A stretch of DNA of 11,885 nucleotides from Myxococcales bacterium (GTDB lineage Bacteria > Myxococcota_C > UBA6777). The DNA lies in NCBI GenBank assembly GCA_027005175.1, contig JALTMC010000496.1:1-11885 (forward strand). Reading direction: 5' to 3'. The notes beneath the pieces are model-generated. The model did not search any database, was not told the origin of the DNA, and saw only the letters and a program-made list of their open reading frames with translations. Made by a program: the position numbers and the translations under genes. Positions 1-7,410 of the stretch are shown one piece after another (position 1 is the first letter of the stretch; the number at the start of each line of letters is the position of its first letter).

Positions 1-3000
1 GTAAGTGACTTGGGCGAGAGCTTGTTGTATCTGTTTGGCATCTGCCGCATGCATCACACGTTGTGGTGTGGGGCGGTGCAAGGCTTGTTTTGGTGTGGGG
101 GGAGTGTCTTGTGTCCAGTCTCCCATCCAGAAATGTGGGAAGGGCATCCAGCCACCATTCGCAACGGTACCGATGATGTGGGCCAGTCGCAATGGACTAG
201 CGATCAGGTTCTGGCCAAAGCCAATATAGGCCATGGCTCGCAAAGAGGCATCCGTGGAACCAAAGGTTCGTTGTACAGAAACGGGTCTTCCTCGGCGTGG
301 CTCTGTCGCGCTGTGAACCCACTGCTGCCAGGCAGGATAGGCAGAGGCATACCCAAAGAAACGGCCCACACCGAAGCTATTGTGAGGAAGACCTCGCAAC
401 AGGCGTTGGCGGATCTGCTGCAGCTCCTGCTTCCTTTGTTGCTTCGGTGGTAACGAGGAATCCGGTCGTTTCCAGGGTATTTGTCCCGGCTCCCAAAAGA
501 TGTCTGTGTATCGTCCATAAGCTCTGTTGCGTTTGGGCTTCTTTCTGTTGCGTTTGGAGTTCTTGGCTCGCGTTGTGTTGGGGAGGCGGTAGCGATACCG
601 CATGCTAAAGCCGAGGCGAGCCGCCGTCTTAAAGAGACTGCGATGTTGGGGGTTGCGGCTCATCGCTTCTGCGATCATACGGCTGGGGATCTTGAGGGAC
701 TGGTATTTGCCTGAGCTACCGTAGCGATTTTTGATCCATTGCACTCGACCTTTGCGCAGCAAAGAGACTGGAACACCGGCCATCTCAAGAGCTAGTTTTG
801 CAAAATAAACATTGCAAGAGGACGCCATGGCCTGTTTCAAAGAGACCAAACCATGGCCTGTGCGTTTGTGGCAACGAAACCGAATGGTGGAAGGACGCCA
901 GACTTTGCTCCCACCGCGACGCTTGCGGTGTCGCATGAACATCATACCACCCGAGCATGTGTGACGCGGGAATCGCACCGGCTTCCCCTGGCTTCGGAGA
1001 TAGTTTGCGTAGGCAATGGCCGTGACTATTTTGGCGGTAGAACCGGGAGTTTGGGCTCCACCCAAGGCTCGCTCGATCAACCACCCGCTGCGTCCCTCAC
1101 CCCGTAGAGAGAGTCGTCCTTCTTCTCGGTCCCAGGCTGCGGCTTCCAGGTAGTGAGGTATTGGGGAGGGCCGACCCTCTAGGAGCTTGCTTTTGGGTTG
1201 CTGTGGAGGAAGGCGAGAGGGGTCGTAGGCCAATAGAGCATTTGTGATACCGTATTTGTCCATGACTTGACCCTGCAGGTACTGATGCTTTCGTTGTATC
1301 GTAGATCTCGGCTCTTCCGGCAAGTTGGGATTGAAGGCTGGAAAACTCAACGAAGCCAAAATACGTCCATCGGTTCGATCCATCACGACCACTGCACCTG
1401 CATGTGGCTTGTTGGGGTTGCGGATGAATCGACGTCGAAACATCTTCTTAAAGGCCGAAGAATCTAAACGCGCCAGATGATGACGAGTGACCGCAAAGGC
1501 AATACGCTGGATGTCGGGCTGCAAACTCGTCGCGATCTTTCGAACAGAACTGCGTTCTGCGCTCTGGGTACTACGTTCTATGTTTTGGGTGTTGCGGGCT
1601 TGAGAGAGGGTGTCGTTGGACTTGTTTTTTTGTTGTTTTGTCTTTAATACTCCACTTGCTCTCTTTGGTGTGGGGGCCTTTGTGACGGGGGGGAGCTGTT
1701 GACGGAGTTGGCGCAAAGAGCTTCGAAAGGGACCTCCAACACTGCCCGCGATCACATGTGAAAAGACGGGACCTTCTGGGTAGTGTGGGATGATATACTC
1801 ACGCTTGAAACGTGCCATCGCTAGGATGCCACTCGGTCGATGATACCGAAGCTTTTGATTACCAAGTTGAAGCAGCATTCCGTCCCGAAGGAGGTACGAC
1901 ATCTTGCGTTTCATCGGTTGTCCGTCAAGTAAGGCTGGACTTGAACCCGGAAGTAAGCGTACGGCGTGTTGGGCTTTCTCACCACCAACTCTTGTTCTTT
2001 TGGCAGGAGAGCGAAGATCGACGGTGAGTCGTGAGCTTCCCTCATAAGGTAAGACTACGACACCATAGAGACCTTGTATGGAGGTTAAAGCACGACGGAC
2101 CAAGTGGCCCCTGGTGTTGAGTGTGGGTGTGGGCTGACCAGGGCGACAATAACGTTCTCGCAAGCGACTCTTTACCAAAGGAGAGCAGGGCACCAACACC
2201 GCCAAGCCTGATTTAAAGAGATCAGCAGTGCCCCAGCATCGAGTCCGATGGTGCCATCGTCTCCCTATCTTTCGACTTTCATTTCCACAGTGCTTTCGAC
2301 GCTTCCAACGTTTTTTATTAAGCTCTCTCAGGGTTGTCGTTAGTTTTTCCTGTGTCAGTAAATTTCCGAGTCGCAAAGCCAGGGTTGAGATACTCCAGTC
2401 ACGGCTGCTGCGCTGCAATGTCTTCGTTCGCTTCCACCATCGACCGCGAATTCGGTACACAAAGCGCAAGGGAGCTTTCTTTTGTGTCGTTGACTTCGGG
2501 AGTTTGACGGACGCTTCCTTTTTGTATGTGAGACCCTGATCACTGCGATATACATTGGCTCCCACCCATAACAGAGATCGTGCTTGTGTGGTTGCCTGCG
2601 TTGTTTTCCAATTGCGATCGGCTAGAAAACTGGGAGCTGTTGTGGCTGCAGCAAGTTCGAGTGGTTTCTTGCCGACAAAATGGAGAGAGTCGTATCTGGG
2701 CTGCTCTTTTTCATCGAGGGAGACGAAGTAAGCGCTGCCTCTCTGGTGAGCCGTCAGCACGGTACGAAGTCGGATGTCTGTGCTTGTTTTGTGTTGGCTA
2801 CGAGAAAATTGAAGCAAGTTGCGGCGTGGTGCTTGCAATGTCGCTCCACCCACACCGAGCCCAAGCAATTCGGATTTGTGTGTTTGACTTCCAAAGTGAA
2901 TTCGAAACAAAGAACGTGCTTGAAGCCGGTAACGTTGAGCCAAGGAGCGGTTGACCATCCAGATTCGATTGCGAAGATAGCGATTGCGATACAGGCTCTT

Positions 3001-4182
3001 TAGATGAGGTTGAAGTGCGATGTAGGGAGCCTCTTTTGCCAGCTTTTCCAAGTCTTGGGTGGGGTGATGCTCTGACCTCAGTCGGCTCGCGAGCTGTTTC
3101 GGGCTCAGATACACCAATATATTTCGCAGCACCAGCTCATGGACTTGCTCATCGAGATCCAGTGTGCGCACTGCATTGGGGAGATGCCCTGCAAAGTACA
3201 TTTGTGCATTTCCCACGGTGTATCGGGCGTCTTGCTTCCCCTGTGTACGAGGGGTCGTTAACTGACGAACACTCAAGCCATTTGCGCTTTCCGACGGCAG
3301 ACGCAAATCAAACATCCCTCGCTCTTGTTGGGATGCCGTCCACAACAAGGTCACCGCGTGCTCGGGGTGATTTTTGGCATACACACGAAAACGTTGTCCC
3401 GATGTGATCGCGATGCTCTTTTGGGGGCATGCTGATGTGACATTGTCAGCGATGCGATGAAGGCAGACAAGTCGTTGCGTTGGAGAGATCTTTTGTTGAA
3501 CTTCCCAACTGCTGATATGGAGTTGTCCATTGTTGAGCTTGAGAGAGAGAGCACGACCAGGGAGCAGGGCTGAGCCCAAAACGATGGAGTTGTTGGCGCT
3601 GCGTCCCAGTGTTAGACCAACTTCCCATCGCCATCGAGCCAACCGCCAGCCGATGCGATGCAGCTCGATACGCGCCTCTTCCTGTTGTTCTTGACAGGGC
3701 CACAATGCCAGGCCGTCAGAGGTATAAAATACCACAGCGTCTTGGGTGTGTGGTGCACGACATGAACGAAGCATCACCTCTGCGCTGGTGCTGCTGTCAC
3801 CAAAGATGGGAACAACATCCTGACCGCGAAACGCGCGTGTCCCTTTCGCGGGTTTGCGTGCAATTAAGCGGTTGTCTCGTGGATCTCGTTGCAGTTGAAA
3901 GTACATTCCATCTTTGTTGGAGGCGATTCGCCATTGCAGAGGACTTGGAAGTGGAGCATCAAAGACAATGGGTGTGGAAGCAAAAGGCCTCTGACCTGTT
4001 GTCGCCATCATCTGCAAACAAGCCAACAACGCAAATACAAGTGCTGCCACAGGGATCACTCCCCATCGAGCCCTCTCCAGTCGCTCCAAGGACCCCTGGC
4101 CAGACTCTTGCTCGGATGTCGGAAAGATACGATCCCACCGACGTTTCCACTCCTGCCACAATCGCACCAAATCACGCTGCAT
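1..4182 (-). CDS. Class B penicillin-binding-protein-like transpeptidase with large N-terminal extension (partial, C-terminus off the left edge)
   Basis: The minus strand is open for all 1394 codons from an ATG at 4182 to base 1, with GGAGAG about 6 bases upstream of the ATG. Residues 1-40 are charged and about 41-60 form a single membrane helix, so the rest should be periplasmic. Residues from about 885 on look like a class B PBP: TSLQPDIQ, then VMDRTDGRILASLSFPAFNPN-type sequence, then PGSTAK with nucleophile Ser1048 and Lys1051, then SCN at 1122-1124, then GFGQ near 1321-1324 followed by SPLRLA and ANGG. The third motif (KTG) would lie past the edge. The 74-residue gap from Ser1048 to SCN is longer than in E. 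coli PBP3 or PBP2. Two FHA-like stretches are visible: near residues 180-240 (TLGRSANNSIVL) and near 700-790 (LPGSSPALLDGQ). Low-complexity Ser/Gln/Arg sequence precedes the catalytic domain. The expected role is peptidoglycan cross-linking; the N-terminal half is unassigned. Confidence 0.85.
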   Translation of the reverse strand, partial: MQRDLVRLWQEWKRRWDRIFPTSEQESGQGSLERLERARWGVIPVAALVFALLACLQMMATTGQRPFASTPIVFDAPLPSPLQWRIASNKDGMYFQLQRDPRDNRLIARKPAKGTRAFRGQDVVPIFGDSSTSAEVMLRSCRAPHTQDAVVFYTSDGLALWPCQEQQEEARIELHRIGWRLARWRWEVGLTLGRSANNSIVLGSALLPGRALSLKLNNGQLHISSWEVQQKISPTQRLVCLHRIADNVTSACPQKSIAITSGQRFRVYAKNHPEHAVTLLWTASQQERGMFDLRLPSESANGLSVRQLTTPRTQGKQDARYTVGNAQMYFAGHLPNAVRTLDLDEQVHELVLRNILVYLSPKQLASRLRSEHHPTQDLEKLAKEAPYIALQPHLKSLYRNRYLRNRIWMVNRSLAQRYRLQARSLFRIHFGSQTHKSELLGLGVGGATLQAPRRNLLQFSRSQHKTSTDIRLRTVLTAHQRGSAYFVSLDEKEQPRYDSLHFVGKKPLELAAATTAPSFLADRNWKTTQATTQARSLLWVGANVYRSDQGLTYKKEASVKLPKSTTQKKAPLRFVYRIRGRWWKRTKTLQRSSRDWSISTLALRLGNLLTQEKLTTTLRELNKKRWKRRKHCGNESRKIGRRWHHRTRCWGTADLFKSGLAVLVPCSPLVKSRLRERYCRPGQPTPTLNTRGHLVRRALTSIQGLYGVVVLPYEGSSRLTVDLRSPAKRTRVGGEKAQHAVRLLPGSSPALLDGQPMKRKMSYLLRDGMLLQLGNQKLRYHRPSGILAMARFKREYIIPHYPEGPVFSHVIAGSVGGPFRSSLRQLRQQLPPVTKAPTPKRASGVLKTKQQKNKSNDTLSQARNTQNIERSTQSAERSSVRKIATSLQPDIQRIAFAVTRHHLARLDSSAFKKMFRRRFIRNPNKPHAGAVVVMDRTDGRILASLSFPAFNPNLPEEPRSTIQRKHQYLQGQVMDKYGITNALLAYDPSRLPPQQPKSKLLEGRPSPIPHYLEAAAWDREEGRLSLRGEGRSGWLIERALGGAQTPGSTAKIVTAIAYANYLRSQGKPVRFPRHTCSGGMMFMRHRKRRGGSKVWRPSTIRFRCHKRTGHGLVSLKQAMASSCNVYFAKLALEMAGVPVSLLRKGRVQWIKNRYGSSGKYQSLKIPSRMIAEAMSRNPQHRSLFKTAARLGFSMRYRYRLPNTTRAKNSKRNRKKPKRNRAYGRYTDIFWEPGQIPWKRPDSSLPPKQQRKQELQQIRQRLLRGLPHNSFGVGRFFGYASAYPAWQQWVHSATEPRRGRPVSVQRTFGSTDASLRAMAYIGFGQNLIASPLRLAHIIGTVANGGWMPFPHFWMGDWTQDTPPTPKQALHRPTPQRVMHAADAKQIQQALAQVTY

Positions 4183-4546
4183 TAAGCTCTCCGCAGTTTT
4201 TCGTTCCAGCGGTCAACGACCCGGTCTCATCGGTCGGCGACTCGGTTCTACGTTCTTAAATGTTTTTTTTGTGGGGTTGCGGGTGTGTTGGTGAACACGC
4301 TCTCTCACAGTATGGTACTTTGTGGGAGGAAAGGCCAGAGGTCGTCTTTGAAGTTGCTTTATTCTCCAACAGACTCGCTTTGGTGCCGAGTTGTGGTGGA
4401 GTGTCTATGGATTGTCAGGAGCGTTGGAATAGGTGGATGGATAGAGATCAACTTCACATTCAAGACAAAGAAGTATACTCTCTCCCTTGTTTCTTCTGAA
4501 TAGAGTCATATTGTTTCTCTTCATCTTTGAATGCTGTGAGGGCTGA
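4183..4546. other. Divergent intergenic region between the PBP-like gene and the serine hydrolase gene
   Basis: These 364 bases separate two divergent genes and hold no convincing coding frame. There is a run of eight T at about 4263-4270 and a short hairpin (GTGTT, loop GGTG, AACAC) at 4285-4298. The hairpin is not followed by a T-run in either direction, so it does not look like a terminator. Both flanking genes must start transcription here or further upstream. I could name only one weak candidate promoter, for the rightward gene. Confidence 0.6.
4453..4479 (+). promoter_or_regulatory. Candidate sigma70-type promoter for the serine hydrolase gene
   Basis: TTCACA at 4453-4458 (one mismatch to the -35 consensus) is followed after 15 bases by TATACT at 4474-4479, a good -10 box. 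The spacing is shorter than ideal. The start codon lies 67 bases downstream of the -10 box, a reasonable leader length. Confidence 0.35.
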
Positions 4547-5740
4547 ATGTTGCGATACCGAATGTGGTTACTTTTGTGGGTATGTGGTTTGGGGATGGTG
4601 TGGCAAGGGTGCAAAAAGAAAGCTGTTGTGGCAGGAGCCAGCAAGCTCTTTTCTCGATTCTCGGCCTACAAGGCATATCCACGTCAGCGAACGTACTGGC
4701 CTACTTTGGGGTGGAAGGTTAAGTCTCCTGGTGAAGTTGGGATGAATGCAGGGGCTTTGAAGAAGGCAATGAGTTACGCCTTTGCTCGAACTGGGGATGA
4801 AAAAGATCGCAAAGGTATTCGAACGGATGGTGTGGTGATCATTCACAAAGGCTACTTGGTGCATGAACAATATGCTCGAAAATTTAATGCAAAGACATCG
4901 CATCTGACTTGGTCTGCGAGCAAGAGTTTTGTGAACGCATTGTTTGGAATTGCTGAGCATAAGGGCCTTCTTAAACGCAGTGACTTGGCGTCCAAATACT
5001 ACAAGGCGATGAGTTCTGGTGTGGCTGGCAAAGTGACAGTACAACACCTCTTGAATATGGTGTCTGGGTTGTGTTGGTCGGAAGGTTATGAAGCATCACC
5101 ACTCAAGTCGACGGTGATTAAGATGCTATACACCGCAGGGCGGGAGGATATGGCACGATTTGCTGTACAGCAAGGCATGTGTTTCCTTCCAGCGACACGT
5201 TGGTATTACTCCAGCGGTACGAGCAATCTGTTGATGGGTCTTTTGCGGAATATCGTGACCCCCTCCAAGTTCGAAGCCTTTGTTTGGAAGGAGCTTTTCG
5301 ATCGCATCGGAATGAAAGACGTGACCTGGGAGCGCGATGGCTCCGGTAACTTCGTGGGTTCCTCTTATCTGTATGCTCCCCCTCGCCAGTTGGCCAAGTT
5401 TGGATATCTCTACCTCAATGATGGTGTTTGGAATGGGAAGCGTCTGTTTCCAAAGGACTGGGTCTCCTTCTCGACAACCACACCCAAAGCTGACCCCAAA
5501 GGGATCTATGGCGCACAATGGTGGCTCAATACCGGGCGACCCAAACAAGGTGTTTCCCGTCGATTCCCCGACGCTCCCGCAGATACCTTTTTGGCCTCCG
5601 GTCACTGGGGACAATATATCTTTGTGATCCCCTCCCGTGATCTCGTGATTGTGCGTGTCGGTGATGACCGCGACAAATCCTTTGATCGCAATACATTCCT
5701 CAAGCTGGTTCTGGCCAGCCTCAACACAAAAGAAAGATGA
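4547..5740 (+). CDS. Serine hydrolase, beta-lactamase / 6-aminohexanoate-dimer hydrolase family (COG1680 type)
   Basis: This 397-residue protein starts at an ATG preceded by GAGG about 5 bases away. The N-terminus has a hydrophobic segment (about 6-20) ending in WQGC, with Cys22 followed by three Lys. It may be a lipoprotein, though the lipobox is not canonical; otherwise it is simply exported. The catalytic motifs are clear: SASK with Ser123 as nucleophile and Lys126, then YSSG with Tyr221 at the position of the YxN tyrosine, then SGHWGQ at 351-356, which replaces the KTG of classical beta-lactamases. YSSGTS and HWGQ are typical of the NylB-like esterase/amidase branch rather than of true beta-lactamases. 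Length is normal for the family. The substrate cannot be inferred. A second, broken gene of apparently the same family lies 12 bp downstream, so the two were probably an operon. An activity on cell-wall peptides is possible given the PBP neighbour, but this is a guess. Confidence 0.9.
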   Translation: MLRYRMWLLLWVCGLGMVWQGCKKKAVVAGASKLFSRFSAYKAYPRQRTYWPTLGWKVKSPGEVGMNAGALKKAMSYAFARTGDEKDRKGIRTDGVVIIHKGYLVHEQYARKFNAKTSHLTWSASKSFVNALFGIAEHKGLLKRSDLASKYYKAMSSGVAGKVTVQHLLNMVSGLCWSEGYEASPLKSTVIKMLYTAGREDMARFAVQQGMCFLPATRWYYSSGTSNLLMGLLRNIVTPSKFEAFVWKELFDRIGMKDVTWERDGSGNFVGSSYLYAPPRQLAKFGYLYLNDGVWNGKRLFPKDWVSFSTTTPKADPKGIYGAQWWLNTGRPKQGVSRRFPDAPADTFLASGHWGQYIFVIPSRDLVIVRVGDDRDKSFDRNTFLKLVLASLNTKER

Positions 5741-5752
5741 GGGGACTTTTTT

Positions 5753-6079
5753 ATGAAAAAAACATTGAAATGGGGTGGTCGAACTCTTCTCGTTGGCTGT
5801 TTGGTGCTAGGCCTTTATGTTGGGGCAAACTGGTATCACGTCAAACACTTTCCCTCGATCATCTCGTCCTTCTACGCAAAGATGATGTGCTCCTGCTTGT
5901 TTGTTCACAAACAAGACGAGATCTCTTGTCATAACTTTGCCCGACAGTATGTACCGATTCAAAAAGCCACGGTCTCCGTGAAAGATAAGAGCGTCACTGT
6001 GAAAGGGCTTTGGCGCACCAACACTGCCAGCTTTGTAAACCAGCGTGCTGGCTGCAAACTTCAAACCTATCACCCCTGA
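5753..6079 (+). CDS. Short membrane-anchored protein, likely N-terminal remnant of a second serine hydrolase (probable pseudogene)
   Basis: The 108-residue frame starts with ATG at 5753. Its ribosome site GAGGGG (5739-5744) overlaps the stop of the upstream hydrolase. Residues 10-28 form a signal or membrane helix, followed by a Cys-containing stretch (MCSCLFV, 45-51), a short beta-rich part (VSVKDKSVTVKGLW) and RAGCKL near 99-103. From memory this order resembles the non-catalytic N-terminal domain of a branch of COG1680 hydrolases (helix, CSxxFVxxR, then a GCT-type motif about 50 residues later), in which a catalytic domain should follow. Here the frame stops at TGA 6077-6079. The +1 frame continues in phase from about 6069 to TAG 6183-6185, reading ITPDTPPKIS twice. 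This suggests a frameshift plus a duplication, with the catalytic domain lost. It could still be a genuine small protein; no SxxK motif is present. Confidence 0.65.
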   Translation: MKKTLKWGGRTLLVGCLVLGLYVGANWYHVKHFPSIISSFYAKMMCSCLFVHKQDEISCHNFARQYVPIQKATVSVKDKSVTVKGLWRTNTASFVNQRAGCKLQTYHP

Positions 6080-6106
6080 TACTCCTCCCAAGATCTCACT
6101 TCAACG
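6068..6106 (+). repeat. 39-bp direct repeat A, copy 1
   Basis: This copy matches 6143-6181 at 38 of 39 positions. The period is 75 bases (25 codons), and both copies read ITPDTPPKIS in the same frame. It lies at the broken end of the hydrolase remnant. Confidence 0.9.
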
Positions 6107-6142
6107 TATCCGTGAGCCTGTGTTGCAATACAATGGAGCTTG

Positions 6143-6181
6143 TATCACCCCTGATACTCCTCCCAAGATCTCACCTCAACG
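6143..6181 (+). repeat. 39-bp direct repeat A, copy 2
   Basis: Second copy of the 39-bp repeat at 6068-6106, differing at one base (C instead of T near its 3' end). The shared reading frame ends at TAG 6183-6185, just after this copy. Confidence 0.9.
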
Positions 6182-6232
6182 ATAGCAACGAGCACCTGAG
6201 AATGAATCCACAGGCGGATGGCTTGAACGATA

Positions 6233-6260
6233 TTGACAAAGGGTAAGTCCTTGCAATCCT
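6233..6260 (+). promoter_or_regulatory. Candidate upstream promoter P1 of the cytochrome operon
   Basis: TTGACA at 6233-6238 (perfect -35) is followed after 16 bases by AATCCT at 6255-6260, a weak -10 box. It occupies the same place in leader copy 1 as promoter P2 does in copy 2, about 150 bases downstream. Confidence 0.4.
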
Positions 6261-6355
6261 CTTTTTGAAGTGCAAAACACGGCTGTTGTTTGTTCCTCTA
6301 CAGAAGTTGTAGTGTTAATAGACAGGTACGCAAATCTATGGAAGCGAAACAGAGT
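6252..6355 (+). repeat. Leader repeat B, copy 1
   Basis: The segment 6252-6332 matches 6402-6482 at 75 of 81 positions without gaps (period exactly 150). Weaker similarity continues to about 6355. The copy is followed by ATG at 6359 and an eight-codon frame (MLYRFSIP, stop 6383-6385). This occupies the place that the start codon at 6510 has in copy 2. It looks like a duplicated promoter, 5' UTR and gene start whose first copy has decayed. Confidence 0.9.
6298..6312. promoter_or_regulatory. 15-bp interrupted palindrome, copy 1 (operator or RNA hairpin)
   Basis: CTACA GAAGT TGTAG has perfect 5-base arms around a 5-base centre. It is conserved without change in both leader copies, while nearby bases differ. 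It may be a repressor or activator site, or a small hairpin in the leader RNA. Confidence 0.45.
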
Positions 6356-6381
6356 CAAATGTTATATCGATTCTCTATTCC

Positions 6382-6410
6382 TTGACTAGGTCTTTCACCC
6401 CTGCTATCCT
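6382..6410 (+). promoter_or_regulatory. Candidate main promoter P2 of the cytochrome operon
   Basis: TTGACT at 6382-6387 and TATCCT at 6405-6410 are separated by the ideal 17 bases. The expected start point is near 6417, which gives a leader of about 90 bases before the ATG at 6510. This is the best sigma70-like promoter in the window. Confidence 0.55.
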
Positions 6411-6504
6411 CTTTTTGAAGTACAAAAAACGGCTGTTGTTTGTTTCTCTACAGAAGTTGTAGTGTCAATAGACAGGTAAGCAGACTATTTCGAAGGGAAA
6501 GAGT
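6402..6504 (+). repeat. Leader repeat B, copy 2
   Basis: Downstream copy of the repeat at 6252-6355. It ends just before the start codon of the membrane cytochrome gene, so it makes up nearly the whole 5' UTR of the operon. Confidence 0.9.
6448..6462. promoter_or_regulatory. 15-bp interrupted palindrome, copy 2 (operator or RNA hairpin)
   Basis: Identical to 6298-6312 (CTACA GAAGT TGTAG). It lies about 37 bases downstream of the P2 -10 box, inside the predicted leader transcript and about 48 bases before the start codon. Confidence 0.45.
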
Positions 6505-6509
6505 GCGGT

Positions 6510-7376
6510 ATGGTTCGACTTTGGGCATGGTTTCTTGTGGCTCTTGCTATTGCAACCTTGGTTGTTCCTGCGATTTACGGATGGGATTTTTATTCCCGTC
6601 CTGTGACAGAGCGAGTCCGTTTGTCTTCTTCTCAGAAGGCTTTTCGTTCGGCCGGTAAGATTGGTCATACTTACGGATATATCGGCACTTTTTTAATGAT
6701 GCTGAATTTCCTTTATCTCTTGCGAAAGCGTTTAGGGCGGCGTGCTGAGTGGATGGGAAGTATGCGGGGCTGGATGCATTTCCATGTCTTCATCGGAATA
6801 ACAGGACCCATTATGGTCTTCTACCATACCGCGTTCGTCATGCGGAATATCTTTGCGCAGGTCAGTTTTTTCTCCATGTTAATTGTTGTATTTACCGGGG
6901 TTATCGGTCGATTTGTATACGCGACGATCCCCCGGGATATTCGAGGATACTCTCGGAGTAAGGAAGCATTGGAAGAAGAGCTTAAATCCAGTGAAGAGCT
7001 TCTGCAAAAGGAGCTTCCCGAAGGCAAGGGGCTGCGTAGTAAACTAGAAGCCTGGTTCCCTCACCCTGAACTTGATCAACGCAACTCTGTCACTCTCATC
7101 TTTGTATTGTTTTGGGAGCGTGTGAGTCTTCGGTGGCGAGTCTGGAGTTGCCAGCGACGCTTGGAGAGAGAGTTTGGATTGGGAAAGGCCGAATGTCGTA
7201 CTCTTGCGATGCAGTGGTTAAATAGCCGGAAAATTGCACATGTGATCGAAGTGCTGGAGCGCCATAAGAAGGCCTTCTCCAGTTGGCGGAACCTGCATCG
7301 CTCTCTGACTTATGTGATGCTGCTCACCGCTATCGTCCATACCTTCGTTGCTACCGTTGGATTCGGACTTCTCTAA
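6510..7376 (+). CDS. Membrane b-type cytochrome, probable diheme quinol-linked electron-transfer subunit
   Basis: This 288-residue protein has about five membrane helices: 6-24, 52-72, 88-108, 117-138 and 263-285. A charged segment of about 120 residues (140-258), with a Glu/Lys-rich part that may form a coiled coil, lies between the last two. Helix 3 carries His92 and His106 and helix 5 carries His263 and His277. Each pair is 14 residues apart, as in cytochrome b, where two such helices hold two bis-His hemes on opposite sides of the membrane. His53 and His90 are further candidates. The ATG has only a weak ribosome site (GGGAAAGAG, 6495-6503); no better in-frame start is near. It is the first gene of a run with three multiheme cytochromes. 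The likely role is moving electrons between the quinone pool and the periplasmic cytochromes. It resembles cytochrome b561 and ferric-reductase-type proteins in layout; the exact family is not recognised. Confidence 0.75.
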   Translation: MVRLWAWFLVALAIATLVVPAIYGWDFYSRPVTERVRLSSSQKAFRSAGKIGHTYGYIGTFLMMLNFLYLLRKRLGRRAEWMGSMRGWMHFHVFIGITGPIMVFYHTAFVMRNIFAQVSFFSMLIVVFTGVIGRFVYATIPRDIRGYSRSKEALEEELKSSEELLQKELPEGKGLRSKLEAWFPHPELDQRNSVTLIFVLFWERVSLRWRVWSCQRRLEREFGLGKAECRTLAMQWLNSRKIAHVIEVLERHKKAFSSWRNLHRSLTYVMLLTAIVHTFVATVGFGLL

Positions 7377-7410
7377 TCTCTCGTTCCCCGTTCGTGCAGT
7401 GAGGTCTGTG

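Noticed and set aside
3609-4259. 216-residue plus-strand frame opposite the PBP-like gene
   Set aside because: It lies antisense to a continuous coding frame with recognisable motifs. Its sequence is low in structure and has no family features.
4263-4298. T-run plus hairpin as a terminator
   Set aside because: The T-run precedes the hairpin on the plus strand and is an A-run after it on the minus strand, so neither direction gives a hairpin followed by U residues. It also lies between divergent genes, where no terminator is needed.
4547-5740. Serine hydrolase as a true beta-lactamase resistance gene
   Set aside because: The third motif is HWGQ rather than KTG, and YSSG marks the NylB-like esterase/amidase branch, so drug resistance is not supported.
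6010-6246. 78-residue frame over the repeats after the hydrolase remnant
   Set aside because: It contains the two repeat copies in a different phase (SPLILLPRSH twice), starts inside the remnant gene and has no ribosome site. The phase reading ITPDTPPKIS fits the broken gene better.
6230-6510. Leader repeats as a CRISPR array or insertion-sequence ends
   Set aside because: There are only two long copies in direct orientation with no spacer series, no terminal inverted repeats and no transposase. A local duplication explains them.
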